Origin: Agapetus fuscipes
Lineage: Eukaryota; Arthropoda; Insecta; Trichoptera; Glossosomatidae
DNA length: 64,000 bases
NCBI GenBank assembly: GCA_951799405.1
Contig: OX637339.1
Span: 12,772,001 to 12,836,000, forward strand
Direction of reading: 5' to 3'
The position numbers and the translations under genes are program-made. Every line of letters starts with the position of its first letter. Positions within the stretch are counted from its first letter, which is position 1. This document shows, piece by piece, positions 30,201-40,829 of this stretch. The notes beneath the pieces are model-generated. The model saw nothing but the letters and a program-made list of their open reading frames with translations. It made no database searches and had not been told where the DNA came from.

Positions 30201-33200
30201 AGCATATTTGAAATACAATACTGCTCATTTGATTCCCACCTGGGCCTCGACCATAACTTTAACCCTGGCTCAACAGATGTCATTGATCAATAATTTATTA
30301 AAAATGAAAATTAATGAATTATTTATTAATGCATGATGTTAATACCTGTTTCTGGCCAGTACTCGTAGTACGAGTTTTTTCATAATACTCTTAGTAGGTA
30401 TTGAGTATTCGAGAAAAATGTATGCGAACTTGAAAAGCACCTCTCGCAAAACATAGGTTAATGGTTTGCAGTATAATCATCATCATCATCGACTGTGAGA
30501 GAGTGCACTGCAGTAAGGTTTTTAAGCGCCCTTGGGTGGCTAGTTCCACTAAACGGCACTATATAAATATTGGTCAATAAATTATTATTATTATTAAGGC
30601 GACATAATATACAGGAGAAGTGACTCACTAGAGAGCGCTGTATGTAGAGTTGTGTGTCACTAGGATGCACCCACTCCCTGAACAGCTTGCCCGCAGCCAC
30701 CAGGTACTCCTCTGCGGGGAAAGTGCCCCCGTCATTGTTGTCCCAGAAACAGTGAGCAGCTGGAAGTGACGACATTGGAGTGGTTCATTCAAATACTTAT
30801 TCAATTTTAAATGAAGTATGCATTATGGTTCTATATGCTAAGGAGTATAAAGCCCCTAAGAAGTCTTTTAATGTTTAAAAATTTTAACACTGCAAGTTAA
30901 ATTTTGGTAGATAAATTTAAAAAGGCGATAAACCACAGCTTGCATCAAAATCTACAGTGAGATAAGCATGTTGTGTTATCTGCATTAACAGCTGTGTTGA
31001 TTTTTGTACAAAAATATTTGTAAGTACCTATCTTTGAGTCATTTCAAACTCCCTCCAACTAAACATCGAAATGTTGAATGAAAAAAGTTTCACACAGCTG
31101 TTGACTGATAGACATAAAGGAGGTTTACATCCAAGAGTTGACGGATAAGTACTAGCAAAGAAGAAACAAAATAAAGAACTAATGTGCGTTACCGCTGAAG
31201 ACAATGTTGGTGGTGACTATGGTGCCCCCGCAGATCTGGAATATCTGGCCAGACATGTTGTGGTAGATGCCCACATGCCAGGGGAACTCTCCCTTCTTCA
31301 CCTGGTAGCCTCCCGCCACGTACGTCTTCCCCTGGGAGGTCACCACGCCACACTCTACAATGTAGGTACATTATTAGTAAGTCAATACAACTGATTCAAA
31401 AATATATATATTTGTAGCAGTTACGCCTTTGGTTTATTCTATAGTTATACAGGTCGCATCATGTAAAAAGAACGCTGAGAAGAAGTGGAGAGGGTGTGTT
31501 TGCGCATGGGTTCATAAATCGCCTACTGCGCAGCTTGCTGCTAGCGTTCTTTTTACATGGCGCGACCTGTACCTCTGTTCTTAGCTGGCAAACACATCCC
31601 TTACTATGTACGAGTACATTAGGTACCAAATATATTAAGGAATGTGGAGCAGACCTTATTTTTTTAATATAATTTATCTATTACATAGAGATACTACCAA
31701 CTATTTTTCTTTTACTTGACACTGCCACCTCTGCTCTTCACGGAAATTTGCCACAAAGAAGAATAAGAACTATTTTTGTATCTTTTGTATTTGCATGTTT
31801 ATGTAACTTTGTAGAACATTTTTTTAAATATTTTGTGCAATATATATAGTACTTATGTAACTGTAATATATACCCACACATAGGCCACACATTCTGTGGG
31901 GCTAAAATTAAAAAAAAAAAAAAAAAAAAAACAAGAGCAACAGTTCATTTAAAAGTCAAGAATAATCCTGAATTGCAGTGCCAATGATTATTATGATCCT
32001 TTATTATATTACCCTACGTGGTCGTCAATTGCTTGGAGTTTCGATTTTAAACAATCAAAATGTCCAGTGCGGGACTCGAGCCTGGGACCTTCAAGAATGA
32101 CGCGTTAGACAACTGCGCCATCCGACAACCTCGTAGGTGTGACAAAATAAGCTCTATATATAAATAAAGTACACACATACAGCATGGGTGGTCAGCCTCA
32201 TACCAACATCTATAATCTATAATCTAAAATCTAAATTGCAAGGATATATTCATTTAAAGCTCTCAGATGTATGCCCACAAACCAACAAGTGTAGTTCGCG
32301 CTTACAAATGCTGAATGTATACTTACAAATAAAATCCAAACCTCAAATGAACATAAGCCCTACAACTTTTGCCGACCTTCCCTGAAACAGGGGTGACATT
32401 GGCAAAGTGAACCATTTTTTACAGTATGGGTGGTCAGCCTCATACCAACCTATAAGTCAAGGAATATGAATAATAAATTACATTTAAATATAAAAAGGAA
32501 CAAAACCTTATAAAGAAATCTATACAAAAAAAGTCAAAAATTTCCTATGCAAAAAAATGTAGCAAATGAATACACCAACATTAGAAATCAACATTGCAGA
32601 TTAGCCGCCACTTCTTCCTGTCCTTGCATACTTCTTTCATTTCATCCAGAGTCATAACCTTTTTCATACAAGTCCTCCTTTTATTATGACTCTGGATATC
32701 CCATTCATTCGCTATTTCAGAGATTTGATCCTTCCATACTTTTCTCGGTCTTCCTCTACCACGACATCCATCTATTCTAGCAACATATACTTTCTTCGTC
32801 AATCTTTCATCACTCATTCTCTCCAAATGCCCGAACCATCTTAACATACTTCTTTTAATCTTCACTTTCACACTTTCCCTTACACCACATTCTTCTCTTA
32901 CAAAATCATTCCTCACCCTGTCACTTCGTTTTTTCCCAATCATACTTCTTAGATAGTCCATTTCTACTGTATGGACTTTACTAATTTCCCTTTCACTCAC
33001 CGTCCAGGCTTCACTTCCATACATCAACGTTGGCACTAGTATACCACCGTGCACCGCCAATCTAACATTTTTTGAGAGATTTTGGTTCCTGGCGATGCAA
33101 GCGGTCGCACCCAGTACACACCTGCCTTTCATTATTCTTCTTTCAAATTCACCGGCCATTCTTCCATCTTTTTCAAACTTACTTCCCAAATATACAAACT

Positions 33201-36200
33201 CATTTACAACATCAACATTCATTCCATTAATTTTAAATTCATAATTCATATTTTCATCATCTCTTTCAAAAATCAAAACTTTCGTCTTTCTTGCATTCAA
33301 CTTCAAATTATCACCTTTCAAAGCTTCGTTCAATCTAGAGAGCATTATTTGCAATTCCACTGCTGAATCAGATACAAGGACTGCATCATCCGCATACAGT
33401 AGAACGCTTACTTTGCTCTCTCCTATCATTAATCCACAATCATCAAGTCTAGCATCTCGAACACACTTGTCCATGACTATGTTAAATAGCCATGGGCTCA
33501 TCACACATCCTTGCCTTACACCCTTAAACACTTCAAACCATTCACTATACTCACCATCAATACGAATGCAGGCCATACTATTCTCATAGTTCGCATGCAC
33601 CGCATTGAGTAGAGCTCCATTCACTCCGTATGCTTTCAAAACATCCCACAACATACCTCTGTCCACTGAGTCAAAAGCCTTTTCCAGATCCACAAAGGCC
33701 GTGAATAGTTTCCCCCTCACCGACAATTGTTTTTCAACAAGTTGTCGTAGAGTGAAAATCTGATCAACACAGCCTCTACCGGCCATAAAGCCGGACTGTA
33801 TATCGGAAACCCTTTTGCTAGTAGTCAGAATCACATTTTTTATAATCACCTTACAGAAGACTTTTCCTGGTATACTGAGTAGACTGATTGGTCTGAAGTT
33901 CTGACAGTCTTTTTTGTCCCCTTTACCTTTGTAAATGGGAACAATGACTGCCTTCCTCCAATCCATCGGTACTACTCCTGCATTCACACAAAGCTTACAT
34001 AATTCAAACATCCAATCTATCACACATTCACCTCCTGCTTTCAACATTTCACCATTTATACCATCAAACCCAGCAGACTTCCCATTCTTCAGACGTGAAA
34101 TAGACACTTTCATTTCTTCTTTCAAAATCTTCAATTCATTCTCTTCATCTGTCTGTTCATAAATTCTTCTTTCACCCTGGCCAAAAATTTCTTGAAAATA
34201 GTTCTTCCATCTCTTGCATACTTCTTCATTCTCCCATACCATCTCACCGGCAGCACTTTTGACTCCCGGAGTGGTCAATGCAGAAGATTTATTTCTATCC
34301 GCATTGATCCACCTCCAAAATTCCTTCTTACTGTCGGTGAAACTTTTGTTAATCCTTTCATCAATCTTTCTTTGTTCATTCATCTTGCTTTTATAAATTA
34401 TAGTCTTTGCCATTCTCTTAGCTTTCTTATATTCGTCTTCTAGCTTTCTATCATTTCTATCATTCAGCCAATTTTCATAACACTTTTTCTTAACTTTCAC
34501 AGCTTCTTTCACTCTATCATTCCACCAGGCATCTCCTTTCAATTTTCCACCTTTCGTTACCCCACATACTTTTTTAGCACATTCAATCATTCCTTCCTTC
34601 AGATCTTTCCACATGCTTTCAATATCTTTTCCACACACATTCTTCTCAAGTTCATTTACACTTAAAATTTTGTGGAGCTCTGATACATACTTCTCTTTCA
34701 CATTTTCTTCATTCAGCCTTTCTACTTTTATTCTAGTCATTCTTACTTGCTTCTTGCGTTTCTTCTTTCTTACTTCACCAAGCATTATTTTAGCACATAA
34801 GAGATAGTGATCACTGCCTATTTCAGACCCGCGGTAGACACGGCTATCTCTTACGGCTCCTCTCAGTCTTTCATCCACACAGATGTAGTCAATGATTGTG
34901 CGACTTCCCACAATCTGCCTCGTGTACAGATGCACATCCTTATGCCGAAACCAAGTATTTGATGCAAAAAGACTGTGCTCCGCACACAAAGCAATCAGAT
35001 GTCGCCCATTATCATTGACTACACCTCTCCCACCAGGACCAATAATTTTCAAACATTCATCCCGCGCACCTATCCATCCATTCATATCACCTAAAATTAC
35101 AATGTTTTCATTCTTCTTCCTTTCATGCACAACTGCATTCAGCTCATTCCAAAAACTCATTCTCACCTCCATACACTCTGAATCAACAGGAGCATAACAG
35201 GTCACCAAGAAAAGTTTCAAACTGTTAATTTTGAATTTAACAACCAAAATCCTGGGAGAAACTCTTCGGTAACCCGCTATGCATCCCTTCACACACTCAC
35301 TCACAATCACACCTACACCCTGCCTTTCATTCCCATCTTCCACACCTGACCAAATATACAATTCACCATTCGCTAATACTTTCGCTAATCCAACATGGGT
35401 CAAGGAAATCTGGCAATCTTTAACTGTTTACACGAGGTGAGGTTTCCCCGGTTCGTAACAGATCTTAGGGATGAGCTAATGAGAGTAAAGCAAAAGAGAA
35501 TAAAGTAGATCGTAGGGATGTGCAAAAGTTTTTTTTAAATGAAGTATTCGCAAACTTTGCTAACAATTGAATTATTTTTGTATCCATTTCTAATAATTTT
35601 ACCAATTTTAATGCGGAGAAGTCATGCTGCCAAGTACACGTTGCCTACATGTTAAGGGGTTGGGCTGCGTAGCAGCCAGGGGCAGAGCCCCTAGTTGTAT
35701 TTGATTTGCCCATGACATTACCTGCTTCACAGTCTGAGATGGGCTCAGACCATGTGCCATCCCTGCACGTGACCTTGCTGACATGGAAGGTGCTCTGCTT
35801 GTGTCCGCTCTTGCACGTGACGTCCACCTCAGCTCCGTCTGGCATGTCATCACTGCAGGGAATACTGGCAGCACCATTCTTACAGACTAGGTCAACGGTG
35901 AAGGAGGTGAGGCCAGGACATCTCTCTGTAAAAGAAAAAAAAAAATTGACAGATTGTTTTTTACATTTCATTTACATTTACAACCTGTACCAAAAACCTA
36001 GTGTGAACAAAAGTCAGCAGACTGCATTGGCGATGGGTTTTTTCAGCATAATGATGATCATCATCGCAGTTGAGAGAGTAACATCTGGAAGCTCCAGTTC
36101 TGATAGACCGCAACAACAGATCCCAAAAAGCAACTCTCCAGGATAAGCCGCCACCCGTGAAAGCCCAAAACTGCTATTCAATTATACTTTTATGTTACTT

Positions 36201-39200
36201 TAGAGAAACCAACAGCCCATCATCTCTTACATAGTAAAAACATATTAAGTAATTCAAGTTCAATTACAGGTTCCCACAGAAATGAGACAATTTAGCTATC
36301 GGTTATTATTTTTTTCTGCACAACAGGTTACCTTGTTACACTGCACCCTTGTTCAGTCATTAATATGCAGGGAGGAACTCTTGAATTTAATCTTTAAAAT
36401 TATTTACACTTATTTGAAATATGTCTAGGTCAGCGGAGTTTATAAGAGTTAAAGCGTATGCATAAGAAATACCAAAAAACATAAGTACTATAGTAAATAA
36501 TAATAAAACATTAAAATATAAAATAATAACATAATATACAGAGGACCAAATACAGATCAGTATCAGTAATACAAATATCATAAATTACTTACTTATACAA
36601 GTTGGATTGTCCGTCCACACTCCTCCAATACACAGGATGTTAGGACTGGCAGCGCTCAGCGTATAGTTCTGATCACAGGTGTACTGAAGGGCGGTAAATG
36701 CTGTCACTTGATTTCCTGGACGCAGACTCTCTGTGTTGACTCCCAGGACAGCATATCTTCCTGATTCTGGGTAAGCTGGGAGAATACATCTGAAATGGTA
36801 AATCGAAAACTAATAAGACATTTAATTTGTGCTCTGCGGAAAGTGATCCTTTGCACAAGCAAAGTGCAACAGTGTTTGGTGAGCGTGCTTTTGCAGTGAC
36901 AGCTTCAAGGGCATGAAACCGACTGCCACCTATGGTCTGAGAGATTATCAACAGCAGTCACTTCAAGAGACGTCTGAAGACGGAATCTTTTGGGGCGCCT
37001 CTGGAGTGATAATGTCACAAAATGAAATATAAAAAGTCGGTTGATTCATCATCATCATCTAATCAAGGTTCTTTTACATTTCACATCTGCTTGACAATGT
37101 GTCACTAATACACACATAAATTAAGCCAGTTCTGACTTAAACCTCCGAAACCTTTTTTGTCGGTGTAATGGCCGAGGGGGCCAAGTGGCCGATCTTTCTA
37201 GCGTATTTGGAATAGAATAACGTTGGTTCGATCCCTGCTTGGATCACTTGACCATAACTTTGACCCTGGTTCAACAGATGTTATTGGGTAATTATTAATG
37301 AATAATTCATTAAAATAAACAATAATGAATTATTAATTGATGATATTAATACCTGTTTCTGGCCAGGCAGAATGGGTTGGTGAATTGCATTCCTCTTCAC
37401 AAATCTATTTAAAAAAAAAAACAAAAAACCTGGGTGATGATAAAAAAACTGAGACCTCTATTGTAAAACTTATTAGATGATTCTCTGGACCGTTCAAGTA
37501 CGGCCCAGTAAGAGATAACAATGGTTGGCGTAGTTGGTACAACAAAGTATTATTTGACATCTACAGAGAGCCCAATGTGATCAGCTCCATCACTGTAGGG
37601 AGCCTGCAGTGGGCTGGTCACATAATTAGAATGGACAACGCCAAATAAAAATAAAAGCCCCTACAACTCTTAGCATCACAAGGCTGAAGGAGACCAGGAA
37701 GGACCAAAATGGGATGGATGGACAGTGTCAACGCATATGCAGCCAAGGCAGACATAAGGTGATGGAAGTTTAGAGTGTAAAAGAATTCTGGATTCAGCCA
37801 AAACCAAGTGCAAACTTATGTTGATTAGTTGACTATTATTCATAACAAAATTAAATGCCACTCACTCTCCTATCGCCAGCACTGCTACCAACTGATGGGT
37901 CACTGAAAAAAAAATAACAACAAGTATAAAAGATTTGTTTATATAGGTACCTTATGCAATTTAAAGTGGGTTGACATCATTTCAAAAGACTACTTAATTA
38001 GGTAAGCAACACACTAATCATAGAACTTAAGGTACTCGTAACATGATGGTCATTAGACATGTTTTGTAATTAATTCATAAATGAATAGTAGGTATAGGAC
38101 CAAAAGTGCCAATCTAGGATGTTTTCCGAAAATAAGATATTGGTTCATTTTGCCAATTTCATCTCTATTTTAGAGCAGCAAGAGTTGCAAAGAATGATTA
38201 ACATTTAAGATTCCTTGACTTATAGGGTGGTATGAGACTGACCACCCATACTGTAAAAAATGTTTCACTTTGCCAATGTCACTCCTGTTTTAGGGAAAGT
38301 TGGTAAAAGTTGCAGGGCTTATGTTCAGTTGAGGTTTGTATTTTAATATGTGCAGCTTTTGTAAGAGCAAACTTACACGTCTCTGTTTCTAGGTACATGC
38401 ATTTATTATGACTTTGAAATGTTGATGTATCTTTGCAACTTAGATTATAGATTCATGTAAAATGTATGCTCACAAGTAAGTAAGTTCAGGCTTTTATAAT
38501 TACAAAACAAAATCCCAAATCTCAAATGAATAAAAGCCCTGCAACTCTTGCCGACCTTCCCTGAAAACAGGAGTACCATTGGTTGAGTTAACCCTTTTAT
38601 AAAGTAAGGGTGGTCAACCTCATACCAACCTATAAGTCAAGGAACACAAAAAAAATACATTAGTATCTACTTAGGTATAACACAAACAATATTTATGACT
38701 GGTCCGTAGTCTAGTGGTAACGCTTCAGACTGGAAGTAAATGGAAGGTTGTGGGTTTGAATTATGGCAGACCAGAAAAAATATACCATTCATATTTTTAC
38801 CATTTATTCTTCGCTGGGTTGAAAAATTCATACACCTTTACCAAAGACTGGTCACCAAAGGTGTATCCAGCCTGGATCTTGCTTGAGAATTGGCGCTTTC
38901 TATAGTGACGACCAAACTCGCAGAGGGCTCTTGAGGTGTGATTCACACAAAAACAGCGCTCACCAAATAAATCATCCTAATATTATCATTACTTACTTCA
39001 TACTATAATGTATCAATTAAAATGAGAATTAAAACATAAAACCTTGAGTGTATGTATTGCATTTCATTACTCCACAAGTATAGAATAACAGATTGTCATA
39101 AGTCTTATATATAGTCTTATAGAAGCCAATACTTCCTAATCAGGCACGTGCGATACACAGAGGCAAATAGCTACAGAAACAAGTTGACATTTTTCTCAGA

Positions 39201-39801
39201 AACAAATTGGAAAAAAGTGTAAAAAATTTAATGGACTCTGCACAAATAGCTTGCAACTTTCATTTTTACGCTGTCGCCGTTTCACTAGGGGTGGCCAGAG
39301 CCTCCGCAGAGTCTCCTTTACTTATTGCTATCTTGACATACTTTTCTTAGTTCATTCATATCATCACTTTTTTCATACATTTTCTTCTTTTTACCTTAAG
39401 AACCCTCTGCGAGAAATTTTGTCGTAATAGAAAGTGCCAAGTACACAAGCAAGACCCAATCGCTGTAAGACTGGATGGGCCTTTTGTGACTGGTATTTTT
39501 CTTAAAAGGTAAATTAATTTCTAAACCCAAAAATCAAATTTGAAAATATTAAAAAAAATTCTGTGCTCCACGAGAATCGAAGTCACAACCTTAGGATTAC
39601 GATTCCGTAGCTTTAACCACTAGACTACATCACACACACACACCCCCACACACACACACACCCCCCCCCCCCCCCCACACACACATACACACACACACAC
39701 ATTGATGCATTAGTACCATATTAGCACTGAATAAGGCATATGATAATAAAGAGATTTTTTTTCTTACCTGCTAAAAAAAATATGTAAATCGACAAAAACA
39801 T
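27273..39801 (-). CDS. SP-B: secreted Sushi-wonton-S1A serine protease, ModSP/HP14-like
   Basis: Exons in transcript order: 39801-39768 (ATG), 37902-37866, 36789-36593, 35925-35722, 31354-31193, 30759-30629, 29044-28865, 28374-28218 and 27508-27273 (TAA). All phases close, giving 445 aa. Residues 1-23 are a hydrophobic signal peptide (MFLSIYIFFLAVTHQLVAVL). ~25-90 is a Sushi/CCP (four Cys), ~90-157 a six-Cys wonton domain, and C159 a likely disulphide link to the catalytic chain. Activation is probably before V170 (VAGGYQ). Catalytic His214 (AAHC), Asp275 (GDLAILIL) and Ser376 (CEGDSGGGYVF) are present. Residue 189-equivalent is Ser (S370), so a trypsin-like pocket is not expected. By family it would start an extracellular immune cascade. 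LDLa repeats typical of ModSP/HP14 are absent. The last five residues and the stop are read inside an RTE tail; a GTAAGT at 27292-27287 offers an alternative splice. Confidence 0.9.
29380..29770 (-). repeat. LINE-tail scrap and SINE-2 copy
   Basis: Near 29380-29450 an 'aataagcgcccttggagtga' block belongs to the L2/CR1 tail family. 29500-29770 is a nearly full SINE-2 in reverse: poly-T, 'tttgtgaagaggaatgc', 'ctggccagaaacaggtatta', then the head complement 'ggggatcgaaccaacg' and 'ctcttggccccctcggcc'. It is intronic in SP-B. Confidence 0.75.
29838..30130. repeat. 27-bp minisatellite, ~11 units
   Basis: The unit 'gatgtcatagcttctctttc' plus 'ctgaact' is repeated nearly perfectly. Because 27 is a multiple of three, the minus strand stays open in more than one frame (SSGKRSYDI repeats in one). 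No start context, splice site or conservation supports translation. It is intronic in SP-B. Confidence 0.95.
30165..30600 (+). repeat. Diverged SINE-2 copy and L2/CR1 tail scrap
   Basis: 30165-30365 carries a diverged head ('ggccgagagcgtcaagtcgc', 'ttgattcccacctgggcc') and the body to 'aatacctgtttctggccag'. 30490-30600 has 'taagcgcccttgggtggcta' and ends in (ATT)n, as do LINE-tail copies elsewhere. Confidence 0.6.
31450..31569. mobile_element. 120-bp MITE, TA target site
   Basis: The TIR CAGGTCGCATCATGTAAAAA (left) matches CAGGTCGCGCCATGTAAAAA (right complement), continuing into GAACGCT (27 bp, 2 mismatches), flanked by TA at 31448 and 31570. This fits a Tc1/mariner-derived MITE. It is in the SP-B intron after the wonton exon. 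Confidence 0.85.
32205..35395 (-). mobile_element. RTE-a LINE copy 2, 5'-truncated
   Basis: The 3' tail is a (TCTATAA)-type run at ~32207-32235, followed (minus-strand upstream) by the 3' UTR and the ORF. Homology to copy 1 starts at the 'KVL-NGELYIW' codons near 35390, so the first ~85 residues of the ORF are missing. It is in an SP-B intron. Another short RTE tail adjoins at 32160-32205. Confidence 0.88.
32581..35403 (-). CDS. RTE-a ORF copy 2: endonuclease-reverse transcriptase, N-terminally truncated (940 aa)
   Basis: Open to the stop at 32581. The endonuclease core (TCYAPVDSE, ILGDMNGWIG, SRTIIDYICVDE, GSDHYLLCA) and all reverse-transcriptase motifs (NFRPISLL, QSGFMAGRGCVDQIFTLRQL, AFVDLEKAFDSVDR, YADD) are intact. 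The first ~10 codons (MTHVGLAKV) come from the truncation junction, and the GTWNVR motif that starts the endonuclease is missing. It is therefore probably endonuclease-dead, although the reverse-transcriptase frame is preserved. Many differences from copy 1 exist despite conserved motifs, so the two are not the same recent burst. Confidence 0.9.
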   Translation of the reverse strand: MTHVGLAKVLANGELYIWSGVEDGNERQGVGVIVSECVKGCIAGYRRVSPRILVVKFKINSLKLFLVTCYAPVDSECMEVRMSFWNELNAVVHERKKNENIVILGDMNGWIGARDECLKIIGPGGRGVVNDNGRHLIALCAEHSLFASNTWFRHKDVHLYTRQIVGSRTIIDYICVDERLRGAVRDSRVYRGSEIGSDHYLLCAKIMLGEVRKKKRKKQVRMTRIKVERLNEENVKEKYVSELHKILSVNELEKNVCGKDIESMWKDLKEGMIECAKKVCGVTKGGKLKGDAWWNDRVKEAVKVKKKCYENWLNDRNDRKLEDEYKKAKRMAKTIIYKSKMNEQRKIDERINKSFTDSKKEFWRWINADRNKSSALTTPGVKSAAGEMVWENEEVCKRWKNYFQEIFGQGERRIYEQTDEENELKILKEEMKVSISRLKNGKSAGFDGINGEMLKAGGECVIDWMFELCKLCVNAGVVPMDWRKAVIVPIYKGKGDKKDCQNFRPISLLSIPGKVFCKVIIKNVILTTSKRVSDIQSGFMAGRGCVDQIFTLRQLVEKQLSVRGKLFTAFVDLEKAFDSVDRGMLWDVLKAYGVNGALLNAVHANYENSMACIRIDGEYSEWFEVFKGVRQGCVMSPWLFNIVMDKCVRDARLDDCGLMIGESKVSVLLYADDAVLVSDSAVELQIMLSRLNEALKGDNLKLNARKTKVLIFERDDENMNYEFKINGMNVDVVNEFVYLGSKFEKDGRMAGEFERRIMKGRCVLGATACIARNQNLSKNVRLAVHGGILVPTLMYGSEAWTVSEREISKVHTVEMDYLRSMIGKKRSDRVRNDFVREECGVRESVKVKIKRSMLRWFGHLERMSDERLTKKVYVARIDGCRGRGRPRKVWKDQISEIANEWDIQSHNKRRTCMKKVMTLDEMKEVCKDRKKWRLICNVDF
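36830..37060 (+). mobile_element. L2/CR1-like LINE 3' fragment
   Basis: The plus strand reads VFGERAFAVTASRA, stop, NRLPPMVRE and FKRRLKTESF, the conserved C-terminal tail of L2/CR1 reverse transcriptases, then 'ggggcgcctctggagtg' and a (CAT)n end. It lies in the SP-B intron before the Sushi exon. Confidence 0.7.
37155..37430 (+). repeat. SINE-2, best full-length copy
   Basis: A-box-like 'ggccgagggggccaagtgg', B-box-like 'ggttcgatccctgc', body 'ttgaccctggttcaacagat' and 'gatattaatacctgtttctg', poly(A) end at 37410-37420. It is derived from a tRNA with a long variable arm, judging by the A-box. Confidence 0.8.
37490..37760 (+). mobile_element. Non-LTR retrotransposon C-terminal fragment
   Basis: The plus strand gives YGPVRDNNGWRSWYN, then LQWAGHIIRMDN and (after stops/frameshift) a GWMDSVNAYAAKAD end, the usual C-terminal signature of LINE reverse transcriptases. 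Interrupted and short. Confidence 0.65.
38212..38645. repeat. Two RTE-a 3' tails in inverted orientation
   Basis: 38212-38460 runs in plus orientation ('cttgacttatagggtggtat' to 'gcaacttagattatagattc'), and 38475-38645 is the complement ('aagccctgcaactcttgcc' to 'aacctataagtcaaggaac'). They face each other tail to tail and could form a hairpin in transcripts. Confidence 0.8.
38698..38990 (+). repeat. SINE-1 copy
   Basis: The tRNA-like head is the best preserved in the window: A-box 'gtctagtggtaacgc' and B-box-like 'gggtttgaattatggc'. The body has 'ttcgctgggttgaaaaattc' and 'agagggctcttgaggtgtga', ending in 'aaataaatcatcctaatatt'. Confidence 0.8.
39266..39405 (-). mobile_element. RTE-b short 3' fragment
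   Basis: It matches the end of RTE-b: 'ctaggggtggccagagcctc' and 'atcttgacatacttttctta'. No readable ORF remains. Confidence 0.65.
39408..39702 (-). repeat. SINE-1 fragment and (CA)n/poly-C microsatellite
   Basis: 39408-39620 is a reverse SINE-1 with the 'gcaagacccaatcgctgtaa' block and a head complement 'taaccactagactaca'. 39634-39702 is a CA repeat interrupted by a ~16-nt C run. Confidence 0.75.
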
Positions 39802-39954
39802 CGCCTTTAAGATTCACTCAGGCCACTTAAACTCACATAATTAATTAATTAATATTATTTTAAAGTCTTCACACAAATATAAGGTGAAATGCATAATCTT
39901 GAAACTTGAGACTAAAATATAAGATATATCTTTAAGCGTTTTTAGGCTTTCACG

Positions 39955-40745
39955 GCCGGATTCATGCTTGATTTTGTGTTTCCTGGCTTCGACCGTGGTC
40001 CATAGTTTTTGCTTCTTTTATACTGTAACTGTAACTGTAACTCTGTCGCCATTCCGCTAGGGGTGGCCAGAGCCTCTGCAGAGTTGCCTCCATTTTTTCC
40101 TATCCTTACATACCTCTTTCAATTCATTCATATCCATCACCTTTTTCATGCATTTTCTTCTTTTACGCTCACTTTGTATATCCCATTCTTTCACAATCTC
40201 CTCAATCTGATCACTCCATACTTTTCTCGGTCGTCCCTTCCCTCTTTTTCCTTTCACACTTTCTTTGTATACATACTTTGTCAGTCTATCATCATTCATT
40301 CTTTCCACATGCCCAAACCATCTCATCACATTCTTTTGTACCTTAACTTTCACATCCTCTTTCAAATTACATTCTTTTTTTACCCATTCATTCCTAACTC
40401 TATCCCTCAGAGTTTTTCCTGTCATGCTTCTCAAATGCTTCATTTCCACCGTACATACTTTACTCATTTCGCTATCGTTCACTGTCCATGCTTCACTTCC
40501 ATACATCAAAGTCGGTAACAATATTCCATTGTGTACCGCCATTCTCAGATCCATCGTCAATCGCTTGTTCTTTGCTATTCTTCCTATTGCACCGACCACT
40601 TGCTTTCCCTTGCACACCCTATTCTCAAGTTCTCTTGTCATCTTTCCATTCTTTTCAAACAAACTTCCCAAGTATCTTTTATTCTTTTTATTTTTCTTTA
40701 ACTATGGACCACTCACCACGGTCAAAGCCCGGAAACACAAAATTG
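39955..40745. repeat. Inverted repeat interrupted by an RTE-b insertion
   Basis: The arm at ~39978-40014 ('gattttgtgtttcctggctt', 'cgaccgtggtccatag') is mirrored at ~40700-40745 ('ctatggaccactcaccacgg', 'tcaaagcccggaaacacaaa'). The RTE-b copy at 40016-40676 occupies the loop. Confidence 0.7.
40016..40676 (-). mobile_element. RTE-b LINE 3' fragment, longest copy
   Basis: An open frame of ~200 codons (40057-40671) starts at the YLGSLFEKNGKM-type motif that follows the reverse-transcriptase core. It continues through MAVHNGILLPTLMYGSEAWT, MRWFGHVERM and GKGRPRKVWSDQI, then a (TAACTG)n complement tail at 40021-40042. 5'-truncated. Confidence 0.85.
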
Positions 40746-40829
40746 AGCATATATTTTTTAAGTTTTAGGATTTTGATCAATTTTTTCAAATAAAAATAGT
40801 GAATTAATAAATTTATTATCTCTAATAGA

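Noticed and set aside
38698..38780. tRNA gene
   Set aside because: It has A- and B-box-like sequences but no cloverleaf with paired acceptor arm, and occurs as many diverged copies with a common body and tail: it is the SINE-1 head.
40009..40768. Long plus-strand ORFs rich in Phe/Ser/Leu at 40009-40768 and similar ones antisense to the RTE copies
   Set aside because: They are antisense shadows of the RTE reverse-transcriptase frames.
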